Assembly (NCBI GenBank): GCA_965226865.1
Contig: CBDDEH010000002.1
Span: 62,001 to 126,000, forward strand
Direction: 5' to 3'
Length of the DNA: 64,000 bases
From: CBDDEH01 sp965226865
Lineage (GTDB): Bacteria; Chloroflexota; Dehalococcoidia; Lucifugimonadales; JAGWBF01
Below, in pieces: positions 46,227 to 54,976 of the stretch (positions are counted from its first letter, which is position 1; every line of letters starts with the position of its first letter). Made by a program: the position numbers and the translations under genes. A model generated the notes under the pieces. That model was not told where the DNA came from, ran no database searches, and saw only the letters and a list, made by a program, of their open reading frames with translations.

Positions 46227-47096
46227 ATGTCACCCAAAGTTCGGCTCAACAGGGTCGTAGAGCTATTAGAACAGGATAAGACCGTCTTCTGCGGCGGCCT
46301 AGTCAGCAACGGAAACATCGACGACATAATTTACATGGCCGATTCCGACTATGACTTCGCCATCATAGAGACAGAGCACGAAGGGTTCAGCCCCATCGCC
46401 TTGCGTACCTCCGTCCAGTTCTTCCTGAACCGAAAGCGCATCCTCGAAAAAGGGGCCCTCCAGCCGGACGTGCCCCCATTTGTACGCATACCGCCTAATG
46501 CCCGCGAGGCTGGAGGCAACCAATGGGTCATCAAGCAGAGCCTGGACACAGGGGTATTCGGCCTGGTGATACCCCACGTCAACACTGCGGAAGAAGCAGC
46601 GGCCGCAGTGGTAGCTTCCCGCTATCCGCAGGTACGAGGCTCCCCCGATTTCGAACCTGAGGGGCAGCGCGGGTGGTGGACGCATCTGGCGGCCCGCTAT
46701 TGGGGACTAAGCGACCCGGAATACTACGATGCTGCCGACGTCTGGCCACTAGACCCCGATGGCGAGATACTCTTGATGGCAATAGTGGAAGAGGCTGAGG
46801 GGGTCAAGAACATACGGGACATTCTGAAGAATGTCAGAGGGATTGGAGCGGTGTGGGCTGGGCCGGGTGACATGTCGATTTCGATGGGCAAGCGTGGAGA
46901 CCAGTCGGATCCTGATGTACAAGAGGGAGTACGGAAGGTATTGGATGCCTGCAAGGAATTTGACGTGCCCTGTGCTATCGGCGTAACGGTCGATAAAGTG
47001 GAGCAGCGGATCGAACAGGGCTTCCGGATAATCGTCGCGCCTCCTAGAAGGGACACGAAGGCGCTCGAGATAGGCAAGAAAGCCTCGGGCAGATAA
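46227..47096 (+). CDS. HpcH/HpaI-family aldolase (2-keto-3-deoxy-acid or tartronate-semialdehyde type)
   Basis: 289 residues. Class II pyruvate-aldolase pattern: FAIIETEHEGFSP with the base and metal region, WVIKQSLDTGVFGLVIPHVN, ILLMAIVEEAEGVKNI (metal Glu) and VWAGPGDMSISMG (metal Asp). It would cleave a 2-keto acid to pyruvate and an aldehyde. A long variable loop (about residues 128-165) is larger than in HpaI. Substrate unknown. ATG at 46227; convergent with coaBC. Confidence 0.8.
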   Translation: MSPKVRLNRVVELLEQDKTVFCGGLVSNGNIDDIIYMADSDYDFAIIETEHEGFSPIALRTSVQFFLNRKRILEKGALQPDVPPFVRIPPNAREAGGNQWVIKQSLDTGVFGLVIPHVNTAEEAAAAVVASRYPQVRGSPDFEPEGQRGWWTHLAARYWGLSDPEYYDAADVWPLDPDGEILLMAIVEEAEGVKNIRDILKNVRGIGAVWAGPGDMSISMGKRGDQSDPDVQEGVRKVLDACKEFDVPCAIGVTVDKVEQRIEQGFRIIVAPPRRDTKALEIGKKASGR

Positions 47097-47104
47097 CTCT
47101 TCAG

Positions 47105-48352
47105 CTACTCCGACCCCGTTTTTACACCAGAGGCGTCACGGGCGTTTCTGGCAGAACGAGCGGCTAGCAGCCGCCGGACCCGGTCCAGGATTCGGTCTGC
47201 GACATCCTCCTTAGACATGCGAGGCAAGTCCACAAGGCTCCCGTCTACGTCCGCAATGAGCACTTTATTGGTGTCGGCGCCGAAGCTGCCGTTGGGGTCG
47301 GATACGTCGTTTGCGACTACCATATCCAGAGATTTCTTTAGAACTTTCTCAATCGCGTTGTCCTGTAAATTCTCGGTTTCCGCGGCAAAACCTACCCTGA
47401 TGAAATCACCCGTCGCCTGGGCGAGAATGTCCGGATTTTCTTCCATCTCTATCAACAGGGGCTTAGAATCTTTCTTTAGCTTCTGAGCTGCCATGGACGT
47501 AGGCTTGTAGTCCGCCACCGCCGCCGCCATGATCAGGGCGTCCGCTCCTCCAACGCTCTCCATTACAGCGTCCCGCATCTCCGTAGCAGTCGATACTTTA
47601 ACCATCTCCATCGCCACGGGGTCTTCCAGGCCGGTGGGCGCCGCAACGAGCATGACGCGAGCCCCTCTGTCTCTGGCTGCTTTGGCCAGAGCGTAGCCCA
47701 TTTTCCCAGAAGAACGGTTAGTGATCACTCGCACAGGGTCTATGGGTTCCTCGGTACCCCCTGCACTAACGACAATTTTGTAACCAGCAAGGTCTCCTTT
47801 TCGGCCGAGAACGGAGCTTATGTGCCCTATCAGCTCCGGCACCTCCACCAGCCTCCCCGTTCCCTCCAGACCGGATGCCAACCTCCCTACGGCAGGGCCC
47901 ACGATCACCACGCCCCTGTCTCGAAGCTTCGATAGAGTTTCCTTGGTTGCGGGATTGTCATACATGTGGCCATCCATCGCCGGCGCCACCAGTACCGGAG
48001 CCCTGGTGGCCAGGATAGTGGTAGATAGCGAGTCGTCGGCCAACCCGGCTGCCATTTTCGCTATGAAATTGGCGGTAGCGGGTGCCACCACGATTACGTC
48101 GGCCTTCTGGGCGAGGGCAACGTGCTCTACGCTAAACTCCGAGTTAGGATCGAAGATCCTGGTGACGACGGGGCGATGGGTAATGCTACGGAATGACAAG
48201 GGAGTCACGAATTCGGTTGCCGCCTGGGTCATGACAGTGTCCACGATGGCGCCGGCTTGTGTGAGCTTGCTCGCCAGATCCAAAGCTTTGTAGCAGGCTA
48301 TACTGCCTGTCACCCCAAGCACGATGTTCTTCTCTTCTAGCGCACCTGGCAT
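47105..48352 (-). CDS. coaBC: Bifunctional phosphopantothenoylcysteine decarboxylase/phosphopantothenate-cysteine ligase
   Basis: 415 residues. CoaC flavodoxin-like half: VLGVTGSIACYKALDLASKL, VEHVALAQKADVIVVAPATA then NFIAKMAAGLADD, and the flavin loop region MDGHMYDNPAT. CoaB half: VSAGGTEEPIDPVRVITNRS and GKMGYALAKAARDRGA, then KLKKD. Makes 4'-phosphopantetheine in CoA synthesis. 27 bp downstream of coaX, so the two CoA genes form an operon. Confidence 0.95.
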   Translation of the reverse strand: MPGALEEKNIVLGVTGSIACYKALDLASKLTQAGAIVDTVMTQAATEFVTPLSFRSITHRPVVTRIFDPNSEFSVEHVALAQKADVIVVAPATANFIAKMAAGLADDSLSTTILATRAPVLVAPAMDGHMYDNPATKETLSKLRDRGVVIVGPAVGRLASGLEGTGRLVEVPELIGHISSVLGRKGDLAGYKIVVSAGGTEEPIDPVRVITNRSSGKMGYALAKAARDRGARVMLVAAPTGLEDPVAMEMVKVSTATEMRDAVMESVGGADALIMAAAVADYKPTSMAAQKLKKDSKPLLIEMEENPDILAQATGDFIRVGFAAETENLQDNAIEKVLKKSLDMVVANDVSDPNGSFGADTNKVLIADVDGSLVDLPRMSKEDVADRILDRVRRLLAARSARNARDASGVKTGSE

Positions 48353-48379
48353 CGGATCAACTCCGTTGGACCTTTAGTT

Positions 48380-49150
48380 TTACGACCGGTCACTGTTCAT
48401 CTCGTAAACAACCTGAAGCCCGATAAGAGTCAGGTCGGGGTTTATTTCGTCGAACACGTCAGTCTCTTTCGCCAATATCGCGGCCATGCCACCCGTGCCT
48501 ACTACCTGAGCTTCCCCTATTTCTTTTTTGAACCTAGCTACCATGCCCTCTATCAGCCCGATCAGCCCGAAGAGCAACCCGGATTGCATACTTGCCACGG
48601 TATTACGCCCAATGGCGGACTTTGGGGGTGTAAGGTCTACTCTACGTAGCTGTGAAGTTCCCAGGAAAAGGGCCTCCGCCGCCAGATGTATGCCAGGAGC
48701 TATAGCGCCACCCAGGTATTCACCGTTACGCGAGATAGCGTCGAAAACGGTGGCAGTGCCAAAATCCACCACTATTATGGGGCCTCCGTATAGCTTCAAG
48801 GCGGCGGCGGCAGTGACTATCCGATCCGCCCCCACGTCTTTGGGATTGTCATAAAATATATCTATCCCGGTTTTGACGCCAACTGAGATGGTGAGAGGGG
48901 CAACGTCGAAGTAAACATCGCACATCTCCTCAAAGGTGGAAGTAAGGGGAGGCACAACGCTACTTAGACAGGCATCTGTTATATCGTCCCGTACCACGCC
49001 TTTGGACCGGAGGATGTCCGAGATGAGTAGGCCGTACTCGTCGGACAGCTTACGGGCATCCGTGGCTATACGAGAGGTGTGCTTGAGGTGCTGACCTTCG
49101 AACACACCGAGGACGATATTGGTATTGCCAACGTCTATTGCCAGGAGCAT
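48380..49150 (-). CDS. coaX: Type III pantothenate kinase
   Basis: 256 residues. ASKHA-fold motifs: MLLAIDVGNTNIVLGVF at the N-terminus, DVGADRIVTAAAA, VVDFGTATVFDAIS, and GGAIAPGIHLAAEAL. CoaX phosphorylates pantothenate, the first step of CoA synthesis, and is not feedback-inhibited by CoA. Start ATG 49150. Confidence 0.95.
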   Translation of the reverse strand: MLLAIDVGNTNIVLGVFEGQHLKHTSRIATDARKLSDEYGLLISDILRSKGVVRDDITDACLSSVVPPLTSTFEEMCDVYFDVAPLTISVGVKTGIDIFYDNPKDVGADRIVTAAAALKLYGGPIIVVDFGTATVFDAISRNGEYLGGAIAPGIHLAAEALFLGTSQLRRVDLTPPKSAIGRNTVASMQSGLLFGLIGLIEGMVARFKKEIGEAQVVGTGGMAAILAKETDVFDEINPDLTLIGLQVVYEMNSDRS

Positions 49151-49301
49151 GATTGGTTCCTAATCGCCTGGCACACCTGGGCGTACACAGGGCTCCCATT
49201 TGGCACAATTATACGGTACTAGCTATAGCCCAGCAAACGTCGGTTGCGGGCTCCGATACCCCCTATTACAATAATTCAATTCGGATAGTGGGAGTAAGCC
49301 A

Positions 49302-50462
49302 TTGACCAACAGGACGTCTGAAGAGACCCGTAGTCAGATCACTAATATGGTGCGCGAGTTCGTGCGCCGTGAGGTCGAACCCATCGCGAGTCAATACGAG
49401 CGAGACGATATTGTCCCCCTTGAAGCCATAGACAAGATGAAAGAGATGGGCCTTTTCGGCATAACAATTCCCGAGGAGTACGGAGGCATGGGACTGGATT
49501 ACACGACCTTCGCGATGATTTTCGAGGAGCTGTCCAAAGGCTGGATGAGCATCAGCGGTCCTATTGGAACTCACCATGTAATGACCTACGTAATCACCCA
49601 TTTCGGTACTGAAGAACAAAAGCAGCGATTTCTACCTGTCATGGCCAGAGGCGAGAAACGAGGAGGGCTGGGCCTCACCGAGCCAAACGCTGGCAGCGAT
49701 GTCCAGGCCCTGGAGCTTTCCGCGGTGCGGGACGGCGACGATTACGTACTAAACGGAACCAAAATGTTCATAACCAATGGCAGATACGGCGATGCCTTCG
49801 CTGTCCTGGCCAAAACGGACAAGGACGCCGATCCCCCCTACCGTGGTCTCAGTTGTTTCATAGCTGAAAAGGGAGAGCCTGGCTTTGAAGTGGGAAGGGA
49901 CCTGGACAAGCTGGGATACAGAGGACTGGACACCTGTGAGCTGATTTTCAAGGACTTCCGCGTACCGGCCACCAACCTGGTGGGCGGAGAGGAAGGAAAA
50001 GGCTTTCAGCAGGTCATGAGCGCATTGGAAACGGGCCGGATAAATGTCGCCGCGAGGGCAGTCGGAGTAGCCACCGCAGCGTTTGAGGCTGCCATCAAGT
50101 ACTCCCAGCAGCGTAAGACCTTTGGAGTCACCATATCTAATCACCAGGCAATCCAGCTCAAGCTGGCTACAATGGCGACCAAAATCCAAGCAGCCCGTCT
50201 GCTTACTTATGAGGCCGCCGCCAAGAAGGATGCAGGAGGTCGAGTCGATCTAGAATCCGGAATGGCTAAATATTTCGCCAGCGAGATTTGCGCGGAGGTA
50301 AGTCTAGAAGCCATGCGGGTCTTCGGCGGGTACGGATACATCAAAGATTATCCTCTGGAGCGGTATTACAGGGACGCTCCGCTAATGATTATTGGAGAGG
50401 GCACCAACGAGATTCTACAACTCGTAATCGCGCGTCAGCTATTGCAGAAATATAAGATCTAG
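49302..50462 (+). CDS. Acyl-CoA dehydrogenase
   Basis: 386 residues, full length. FAD/substrate motifs: GLTEPNAGSDVQALE, KMFITNGRYGDAF, GYRGLDTCELIFKDFRVP, SQQRKTFGVTISNHQAIQLK, VFGGYGYIKDYPLERYYRD and IGEGTNEILQLVIARQLL with the catalytic Glu. Oxidises an acyl-CoA to the enoyl-CoA and passes electrons to ETF. TTG start at 49302. Monocistronic. Confidence 0.95.
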   Translation: MTNRTSEETRSQITNMVREFVRREVEPIASQYERDDIVPLEAIDKMKEMGLFGITIPEEYGGMGLDYTTFAMIFEELSKGWMSISGPIGTHHVMTYVITHFGTEEQKQRFLPVMARGEKRGGLGLTEPNAGSDVQALELSAVRDGDDYVLNGTKMFITNGRYGDAFAVLAKTDKDADPPYRGLSCFIAEKGEPGFEVGRDLDKLGYRGLDTCELIFKDFRVPATNLVGGEEGKGFQQVMSALETGRINVAARAVGVATAAFEAAIKYSQQRKTFGVTISNHQAIQLKLATMATKIQAARLLTYEAAAKKDAGGRVDLESGMAKYFASEICAEVSLEAMRVFGGYGYIKDYPLERYYRDAPLMIIGEGTNEILQLVIARQLLQKYKI

Positions 50463-50562
50463 CCCCGGGCGGACCACGGGGGCGGCTACCCTTAATAATC
50501 ATGTAGGTGTGATAGAATCAATTGTTTTAGGGTGCTGCGCGAGCTCTATGGAGGGCTTATCG

Positions 50563-51552
50563 ATGGAAACTCTTAACAATCCCTATACCTATGGAAATCC
50601 CATATCCGACCCGAAACGGTTCGTAGGGCGGAAAAGGGAAATCGAGCAGGTATTCTCTCGTTTGCGTAACCCGGAGTTCGAGAGCAGCTCCATCGTCGGA
50701 GAGCGAAGGTCCGGTAAGACTTCCCTGCTCAACTACATCGCTCATCCAGACATCATCAGCACTAACGGATTGGATCCCACGAAGTATCTTTTCGTGTACC
50801 TGGACCTGGAGATGATTACTTCCACGAGCACGCCCACCAGGCTGTATCAATATATGTTGAAGCGCATCGCGTCCAAAGTGCAACAGGAATCAGCCAAGAA
50901 CCAGGTGCGCGAGATTAGCCAGTTGGACTCCATCGACACCTACGACCTCGCCGAGGCTCTGGACACAATGGAAGACGAAGGGCTACATATCGTGCTCCTC
51001 ATAGATGAATTCGAGAACGTGGGCGATAACCTGAACTTTGGCCCTGATTTCTACTACGGTTTGAGGTCTTTGGCCATACATCACGATCTGGCACTTATTA
51101 CAGCGACCAGAGTTGACTTGGTAGAAATAGCCCATTCTGAAGCCATTCGTAGCTCACCTTTCTTCAATATTTTCGCAACGATTAACATGCCTTCGCTTTC
51201 CAGCGTCGATATCAAAGAAATGTTGGACATTTATCTGGCTGATACCGGTATATCGTTCAACGATAGTGAAGCCGACTATGCAATCACTTTGGCAGGAAGA
51301 CTGCCCTTCTTCGTTCAGATGGCACTGCATTTCTTATACCAAGCCCACCAGGAAGGAGTGGACGAGAGCGGTAGAATTGCCTACCTGGAAGAAAGGGTAA
51401 ATAACGCGGCCGCTCCGCACATCGAGAACTACTGGCAGAACTCATCCGACAACGAAAAGACAGTGCTCGCGCTCCTGACCCTCCAAGATGACCAGAATAA
51501 CCAACTTCAATACAAAAAAGCCCTCGGAACTCGAGCAATGGTTTGTGCATAG
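50563..51552 (+). CDS. N-terminal ATPase part as it now reads
   Basis: About 329 residues as read. P-loop ATPase of the STAND/AAA_16 type with a winged-helix-like region after residue 220. Only the last eight or nine residues are out of frame because of the A6 indel. See the split-gene entry for the reconstruction. A GTG at 50509 is an alternative start without a ribosome site. Confidence 0.6.
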   Translation: METLNNPYTYGNPISDPKRFVGRKREIEQVFSRLRNPEFESSSIVGERRSGKTSLLNYIAHPDIISTNGLDPTKYLFVYLDLEMITSTSTPTRLYQYMLKRIASKVQQESAKNQVREISQLDSIDTYDLAEALDTMEDEGLHIVLLIDEFENVGDNLNFGPDFYYGLRSLAIHHDLALITATRVDLVEIAHSEAIRSSPFFNIFATINMPSLSSVDIKEMLDIYLADTGISFNDSEADYAITLAGRLPFFVQMALHFLYQAHQEGVDESGRIAYLEERVNNAAAPHIENYWQNSSDNEKTVLALLTLQDDQNNQLQYKKALGTRAMVCA

Positions 51553-51914
51553 CGGGCAGGCTCTTAGCGGACTGACAAACCGTGGCCTTGTTATCAAAAA
51601 CCAAGATCAGTACGCCCTTGCTTCTATCGCGCTTCGTCGGTGGATTAATGGAGAGCTCACTGCGCCGTCTAAAGAGGTAGACCCTGGAGAACGGCAAAAG
51701 CTAGAGGGAATATTGACGGCGTCGTTGCCTCAGGACCTGGCTGGCGCAGCCACCCAATGGCTAAGAAAAACAAATACAAACTACAAGGCGCTATTTGCCC
51801 AGTGGTTATCCGACTCCCGTACCTCGGAAAAGGCCCTAGTACTCAGTCAACTTGGTTTTGGGATTTGTTTAAGAAAGGGGCCAATTGAGCTATCCCGCCT
51901 GGTGGGAAGTGTTG

Positions 51915-52403
51915 ATGGCGGGGGTGGCAATGATGGTCAGGGACAAATACGCGGTGCGGCTGGCACAGGAACAACGGGAGGAGCTCCAGCGACTGATCCG
52001 GGTTGGCAAAAACTCAGCCCGAGTGACCGCTAGAGCGCGGATTCTCCTAAAGAGCGACGACGGTTGGGCGGCACCCCAAGCGGCCGAAGCTTTGGATGTG
52101 GCCCTGAGCACCGTATACCGGGTCAAGCAGCGCTTTGCCGAAGAAGGGTTGGAGAGGGTTTTGCAGGACCGTCCCCAGGCCAACCGGCCCCGGAAGTTGG
52201 ACGACCGGGGCGAAGCCCACCTGATTGCTTTGGCCTGCAGCCCGCCGCCGGAAGGGCATGACCACTGGACCCTGCGTCTGCTGGCCGGGAAGGTGGTCGA
52301 GTTGGGGCTGACGCCCTCCATGTCCCACGAGGGGGTGCGCCAGCGTCTCAAAAAAACGCCCTCAAGCCGTGGCAGAAGAAGGAGTGGTGCATTCCCAAGG
52401 TGA
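51915..52403 (+). CDS. IS630 transposase, first frame (helix-turn-helix part)
   Basis: Start taken at ATG 51915 (GGGAAG upstream); 51930 or the TTG at 51885 are alternatives. RDKYAVRLAQEQREELQRLI leads to the DNA-binding helices (AAPQAAEALDVALSTVYRVK) and a winged helix (MSHEGVRQRLKK). The frame changes at A7 (52350-52356): a -1 slip gives NALKPWQKKEWCIPKVSAEF, the standard IS630 continuation. Confidence 0.85.
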   Translation: MAGVAMMVRDKYAVRLAQEQREELQRLIRVGKNSARVTARARILLKSDDGWAAPQAAEALDVALSTVYRVKQRFAEEGLERVLQDRPQANRPRKLDDRGEAHLIALACSPPPEGHDHWTLRLLAGKVVELGLTPSMSHEGVRQRLKKTPSSRGRRRSGAFPR

Positions 52404-53056
52404 GCGCGGAATTTGTGGCTAACATGGAGGATGTCCTGGATCTCTACGCCGAACCCTATGATCCCCAACGTCCGGTGGTTTGCTTTGACGAGACATCCAC
52501 CCAGTTGTTGGCGGAGACCCAGCCCGCTCTGCCGCCCCGGCCGGGACTTCCGCTGCGGCAGGACTACGAATACCGGCGGGAGGGTACCCGCAACCTGTTC
52601 TTGGCCTGCGAGCCCTTGGCGGGTTGGCGAGAGGTGGCGGTCACGGAGCGGCGCACGATGCAAGACTTCGCCCGCCGGATGCGCTGGCTGGCGGATGAAG
52701 CCTACCCGGAAGCCGAGGTGGTAAGGGTTGTCTTGGACAATCTCAATACCCATCGCCGGGCATCGCTGTACGAGACTTTCCCGGCTGAGGAAGCCCGGAG
52801 GATTGCCAGGCGGCTGGAGTTTCATTACACGACCAAGCACGGGAGTTGGTTGAACATGGCGGAGATCGAGTTCAGCGTCCTGTCCCGCTCCTGCCTGAAG
52901 CAGCGGCTCTCCGGCGAGGAGGCCCTCAGGAGGGAAGTCGATGCTCTGGTCAAGGAGCGCAACGCCGCCAGAGCCACCATCAACTGGCGGTTCAACACCC
53001 GGGACGCACGAACCAAACTTCACCGCCTTTACCCTTCCGATTTTACGGTTGACTGA
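52400..53056 (+). CDS. IS630 transposase, second frame (DDE catalytic part)
   Basis: 218 residues. DDE triad: VVCFDETSTQLL, VRVVLDNLNTHR and SWLNMAEIEFSVL (Glu), followed by the RFNTRDARTKLHRLYP end. Reached by -1 frameshifting at the A7 run or, if that run is misread, part of one uninterrupted transposase. Confidence 0.88.
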   Translation: MSAEFVANMEDVLDLYAEPYDPQRPVVCFDETSTQLLAETQPALPPRPGLPLRQDYEYRREGTRNLFLACEPLAGWREVAVTERRTMQDFARRMRWLADEAYPEAEVVRVVLDNLNTHRRASLYETFPAEEARRIARRLEFHYTTKHGSWLNMAEIEFSVLSRSCLKQRLSGEEALRREVDALVKERNAARATINWRFNTRDARTKLHRLYPSDFTVD

Positions 53057-53068
53057 GTACTAGACCTC

Positions 53069-53740
53069 TTGAACAACACAAAAGTGCCCTTCCAAGAGCT
53101 AAAGGGTGAAGCCCCTGTTAGGGCAGATTCTGGAAACGGGGCTCCAGGCGACCAGGTTCTGGAGGCGCTTTCCACGGTGACGGAAGCGGAACGAAAGCGG
53201 GCCGAACAACTGGCCTCTCTGGAAGGCACCATCAGCATAATGTTCACGGACCTGGAAGGCTCGACGGAGCTATTGACTTCTCTGGGAGATGAGGAAAATC
53301 AGGCGTTACTGCGTACGCACAACAACATTATCCGGGAGCACCTGAATAGCAATGGTGGCGTAGAGGTCAAGTCCATGGGTGATGGGTTCATGATAGTCTT
53401 CCCAAGCGCCAGAAAGGCTGTGGCTTGCGCCGCCGGAATACAGCGCGGCTTGGAAAAGTTCAACAAGGAGAACACCGACCGCCAATTAAAAGTCCGCGTT
53501 GGTATCAATGTGGGTGAAACCATCAAGGAGGAGGAGGACTTTTTCGGTACCGCCGTTGTGATGGCTGCTCGGGTCATGGATCGCGCGTCGGGAGGGCAGA
53601 TACTGGTAACCGATCTGTTCCGAAAACTGGCTGGCAGCACTTCAAACTTTCAATACGTGGACTACGGTTCGACACAGTTAAAGGGCTTTAGCGAAGAGGA
53701 GCATTTGCACGAGGTCGACTGGAGGTCCTCCACCGGCTAA
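53069..53740 (+). CDS. Class III adenylate/guanylate cyclase domain (detached part)
   Basis: 223 residues from a TTG at 53069, in frame with the upstream ATPase once the IS is removed. Catalytic features: SIMFTDLEGSTELL (metal Asp), VKSMGDGFMIVF (Lys and second metal Asp), RVGINVGE, and VMAARVMDRASGGQILVT with the transition-state Arg. All look intact, so the domain could still make cAMP or cGMP if expressed, but it would lack its ATPase regulator. The Crp/Fnr-type and cNMP-binding proteins downstream are candidate receivers. Confidence 0.8.
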   Translation: MNNTKVPFQELKGEAPVRADSGNGAPGDQVLEALSTVTEAERKRAEQLASLEGTISIMFTDLEGSTELLTSLGDEENQALLRTHNNIIREHLNSNGGVEVKSMGDGFMIVFPSARKAVACAAGIQRGLEKFNKENTDRQLKVRVGINVGETIKEEEDFFGTAVVMAARVMDRASGGQILVTDLFRKLAGSTSNFQYVDYGSTQLKGFSEEEHLHEVDWRSSTG

Positions 53741-54750
53741 TGGCGATCTTCACTAGTGTCCTGGCTCCGAGGAAGTTACACCTTCTACTCATCGGAGCCA
53801 TAGTAGTCGGTTGGCTTTCGGTCTATTGCGGAGGCTCATCCTCTACGTCTACGCCGACTCCGACACCTATTACCGAGCCCACAGTGACGACTGAGCCTAT
53901 GCCAACACCCGAAGTCACTGTAACTGGGACCATCGAGACCAGACCTCAAGCAACAACCTCTGCTACACAAGCGGCGGTTACCCCGACAGGCAGGCCTCCG
54001 AGGACTCCCGTCCCTACTGTTACCGTCGAGACCACTCAGCCGGACGACACCCCAACCGCTACGCCTACCCCTCCGGCAACGCCAACACCGATGCCTCCAG
54101 GCACCACGCAGGAAGCCGGCGGTCCACCCACGCAGACACCAGTGCCACCCGCTCCAGAACCAACTGGGACTGCGCCGACGAGCACGCCAACGCCGACCTC
54201 CACTAGCGCAACGCCGGAACCTAGGCCCACTTTGCCAGAGCCGACTCCTCCCGATATAACACTCGAGCCCACACCCGACCCGACAGCCGTCCCAACAACG
54301 GAACCCGAAGACGGATCACCATCAAGCCCTACCCCCACGGCTACAACTGCTCCTGGCGCCGTTATCACCGTCGGGTCTGGCGAGCTGGCGCCCGGTGGAA
54401 CCATCGAAATACCGATAACGGCGGCGGCCGTATCGGCTCCAGGAGCCGCCGCTTATACCATTACCATCCAGTTCGATGGCTCTGTCATTCAGGTCAACGC
54501 TATACTTCCGGGCGATGCGACCTTTGGAGAACCTCTCACATCCAACATCGGCACCGATATTCTCAAGTTTTCAGACCTCCACGTGGAGGACAAAGGCATA
54601 ACAGGCGAGTTTGTCCTGGTAATTCTCCAAATCAGCGCTACAGGTTCTTCCGGAAGCAGCGATCTGTCTATAACCATCGACAGCTTCAAGGATGTTAACG
54701 CCCAAGACATTGCGACAACCTCTGTGAACGGTACGATCTCTATTCAGTAG
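53740..54750 (+). CDS. Exported cohesin-domain protein with Thr-Pro-rich linker
   Basis: 336 residues. N-terminal signal or lipobox region (LLIGAIVVGWLSVYCGGSS, Cys about residue 30), about 180 residues of TPTP-rich low-complexity linker, then a C-terminal cohesin-like beta-sandwich: ITVGSGELAPGGTIEIPITA, AAYTITIQFDGSVIQVNAIL and DLSITIDSFKDVNAQDI. Probably a surface-anchored, extended protein. ATG overlaps the last base of the cyclase stop, so the two are cotranscribed. Confidence 0.75.
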   Translation: MAIFTSVLAPRKLHLLLIGAIVVGWLSVYCGGSSSTSTPTPTPITEPTVTTEPMPTPEVTVTGTIETRPQATTSATQAAVTPTGRPPRTPVPTVTVETTQPDDTPTATPTPPATPTPMPPGTTQEAGGPPTQTPVPPAPEPTGTAPTSTPTPTSTSATPEPRPTLPEPTPPDITLEPTPDPTAVPTTEPEDGSPSSPTPTATTAPGAVITVGSGELAPGGTIEIPITAAAVSAPGAAAYTITIQFDGSVIQVNAILPGDATFGEPLTSNIGTDILKFSDLHVEDKGITGEFVLVILQISATGSSGSSDLSITIDSFKDVNAQDIATTSVNGTISIQ

Positions 54751-54786
54751 CCAAGGTCCGAGCCCCTCTACCAGGGTCTTTTAATT

Positions 54787-54862
54787 GCCATTGCGAAGGG
54801 CAAAGCCCTGAAGCAATCTCCGGGGAGGAAGAAGAGATTACTTCGCTCCGCTCGCAATGACA
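54787..54862. repeat. REP-like palindromic repeat
   Basis: CCATTGCGAAGGGCAAAGCC, then GAAGCAATCTCC on one arm, and GAGATTACTTCGCTCCGCTC, then GCAATGACA on the other, form a long imperfect inverted repeat. It is the widespread type with a CAATGACA end. It lies between the cohesin gene and crp. Confidence 0.7.
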
Positions 54863-54903
54863 GTGAGGGAGAACTGAAGACCCTGGCCCTTTTACGGGAC
54901 CGG

Positions 54904-54932
54904 TTCGTGGTTAGGATACCCCATGCTATAAT
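54904..54932 (+). promoter_or_regulatory. Possible promoter of the Crp/Fnr gene
   Basis: Perfect TATAAT at 54927-54932 with a weak TTCGTG 17 bp upstream; 44 bp before the start codon. Confidence 0.45.
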
Positions 54933-54976
54933 GGGAAACACCTTTCACACTAGCCTCATACCAGAGGAGGGCTCCG

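Larger units (their letters stand above)
51839..53060 (+). mobile_element. IS630-family insertion sequence, about 1.22 kb
   Basis: Ends are inverted GTACTCAGTCAAC, flanked on both sides by TA within CTAG (51836-51839 and 53060-53063). Insertion into TA of CTAG with TA duplication is the hallmark of this family. It contains a transposase in two overlapping frames. It interrupts the ATPase-cyclase gene exactly. Confidence 0.92.
50563..53740 (+). pseudogene. ATPase-adenylate cyclase fusion gene, split by IS630 and frameshifted
   Basis: The N-part starts at ATG 50563 (METLNNPYTYGNP), seven bases after GGAGGG. It has Walker A VGERRSGKTSLL and Walker B IVLLIDEFENV, like the ATPase at 44.4 kb. The frame is lost at the A6 run 51514-51519 (one extra A): the observed frame ends GTRAMVCA at 51552, while the next frame continues KPSELEQWFVHSGQALSG to RTSEKAL at the IS edge. 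Removing 51839-53062 joins CTA to GAC CTC TTG in frame and gives SEKAL-DLLNNTKVPFQELK, running on into the cyclase domain. The intact gene would encode about 660 residues: ATPase switch, helical linker, class III cyclase. Confidence 0.75.

Noticed and set aside
54036..54404. Gly/Val-rich minus-strand frame
   Set aside because: Antisense product of the Thr-Pro-rich linker of the cohesin-domain protein.
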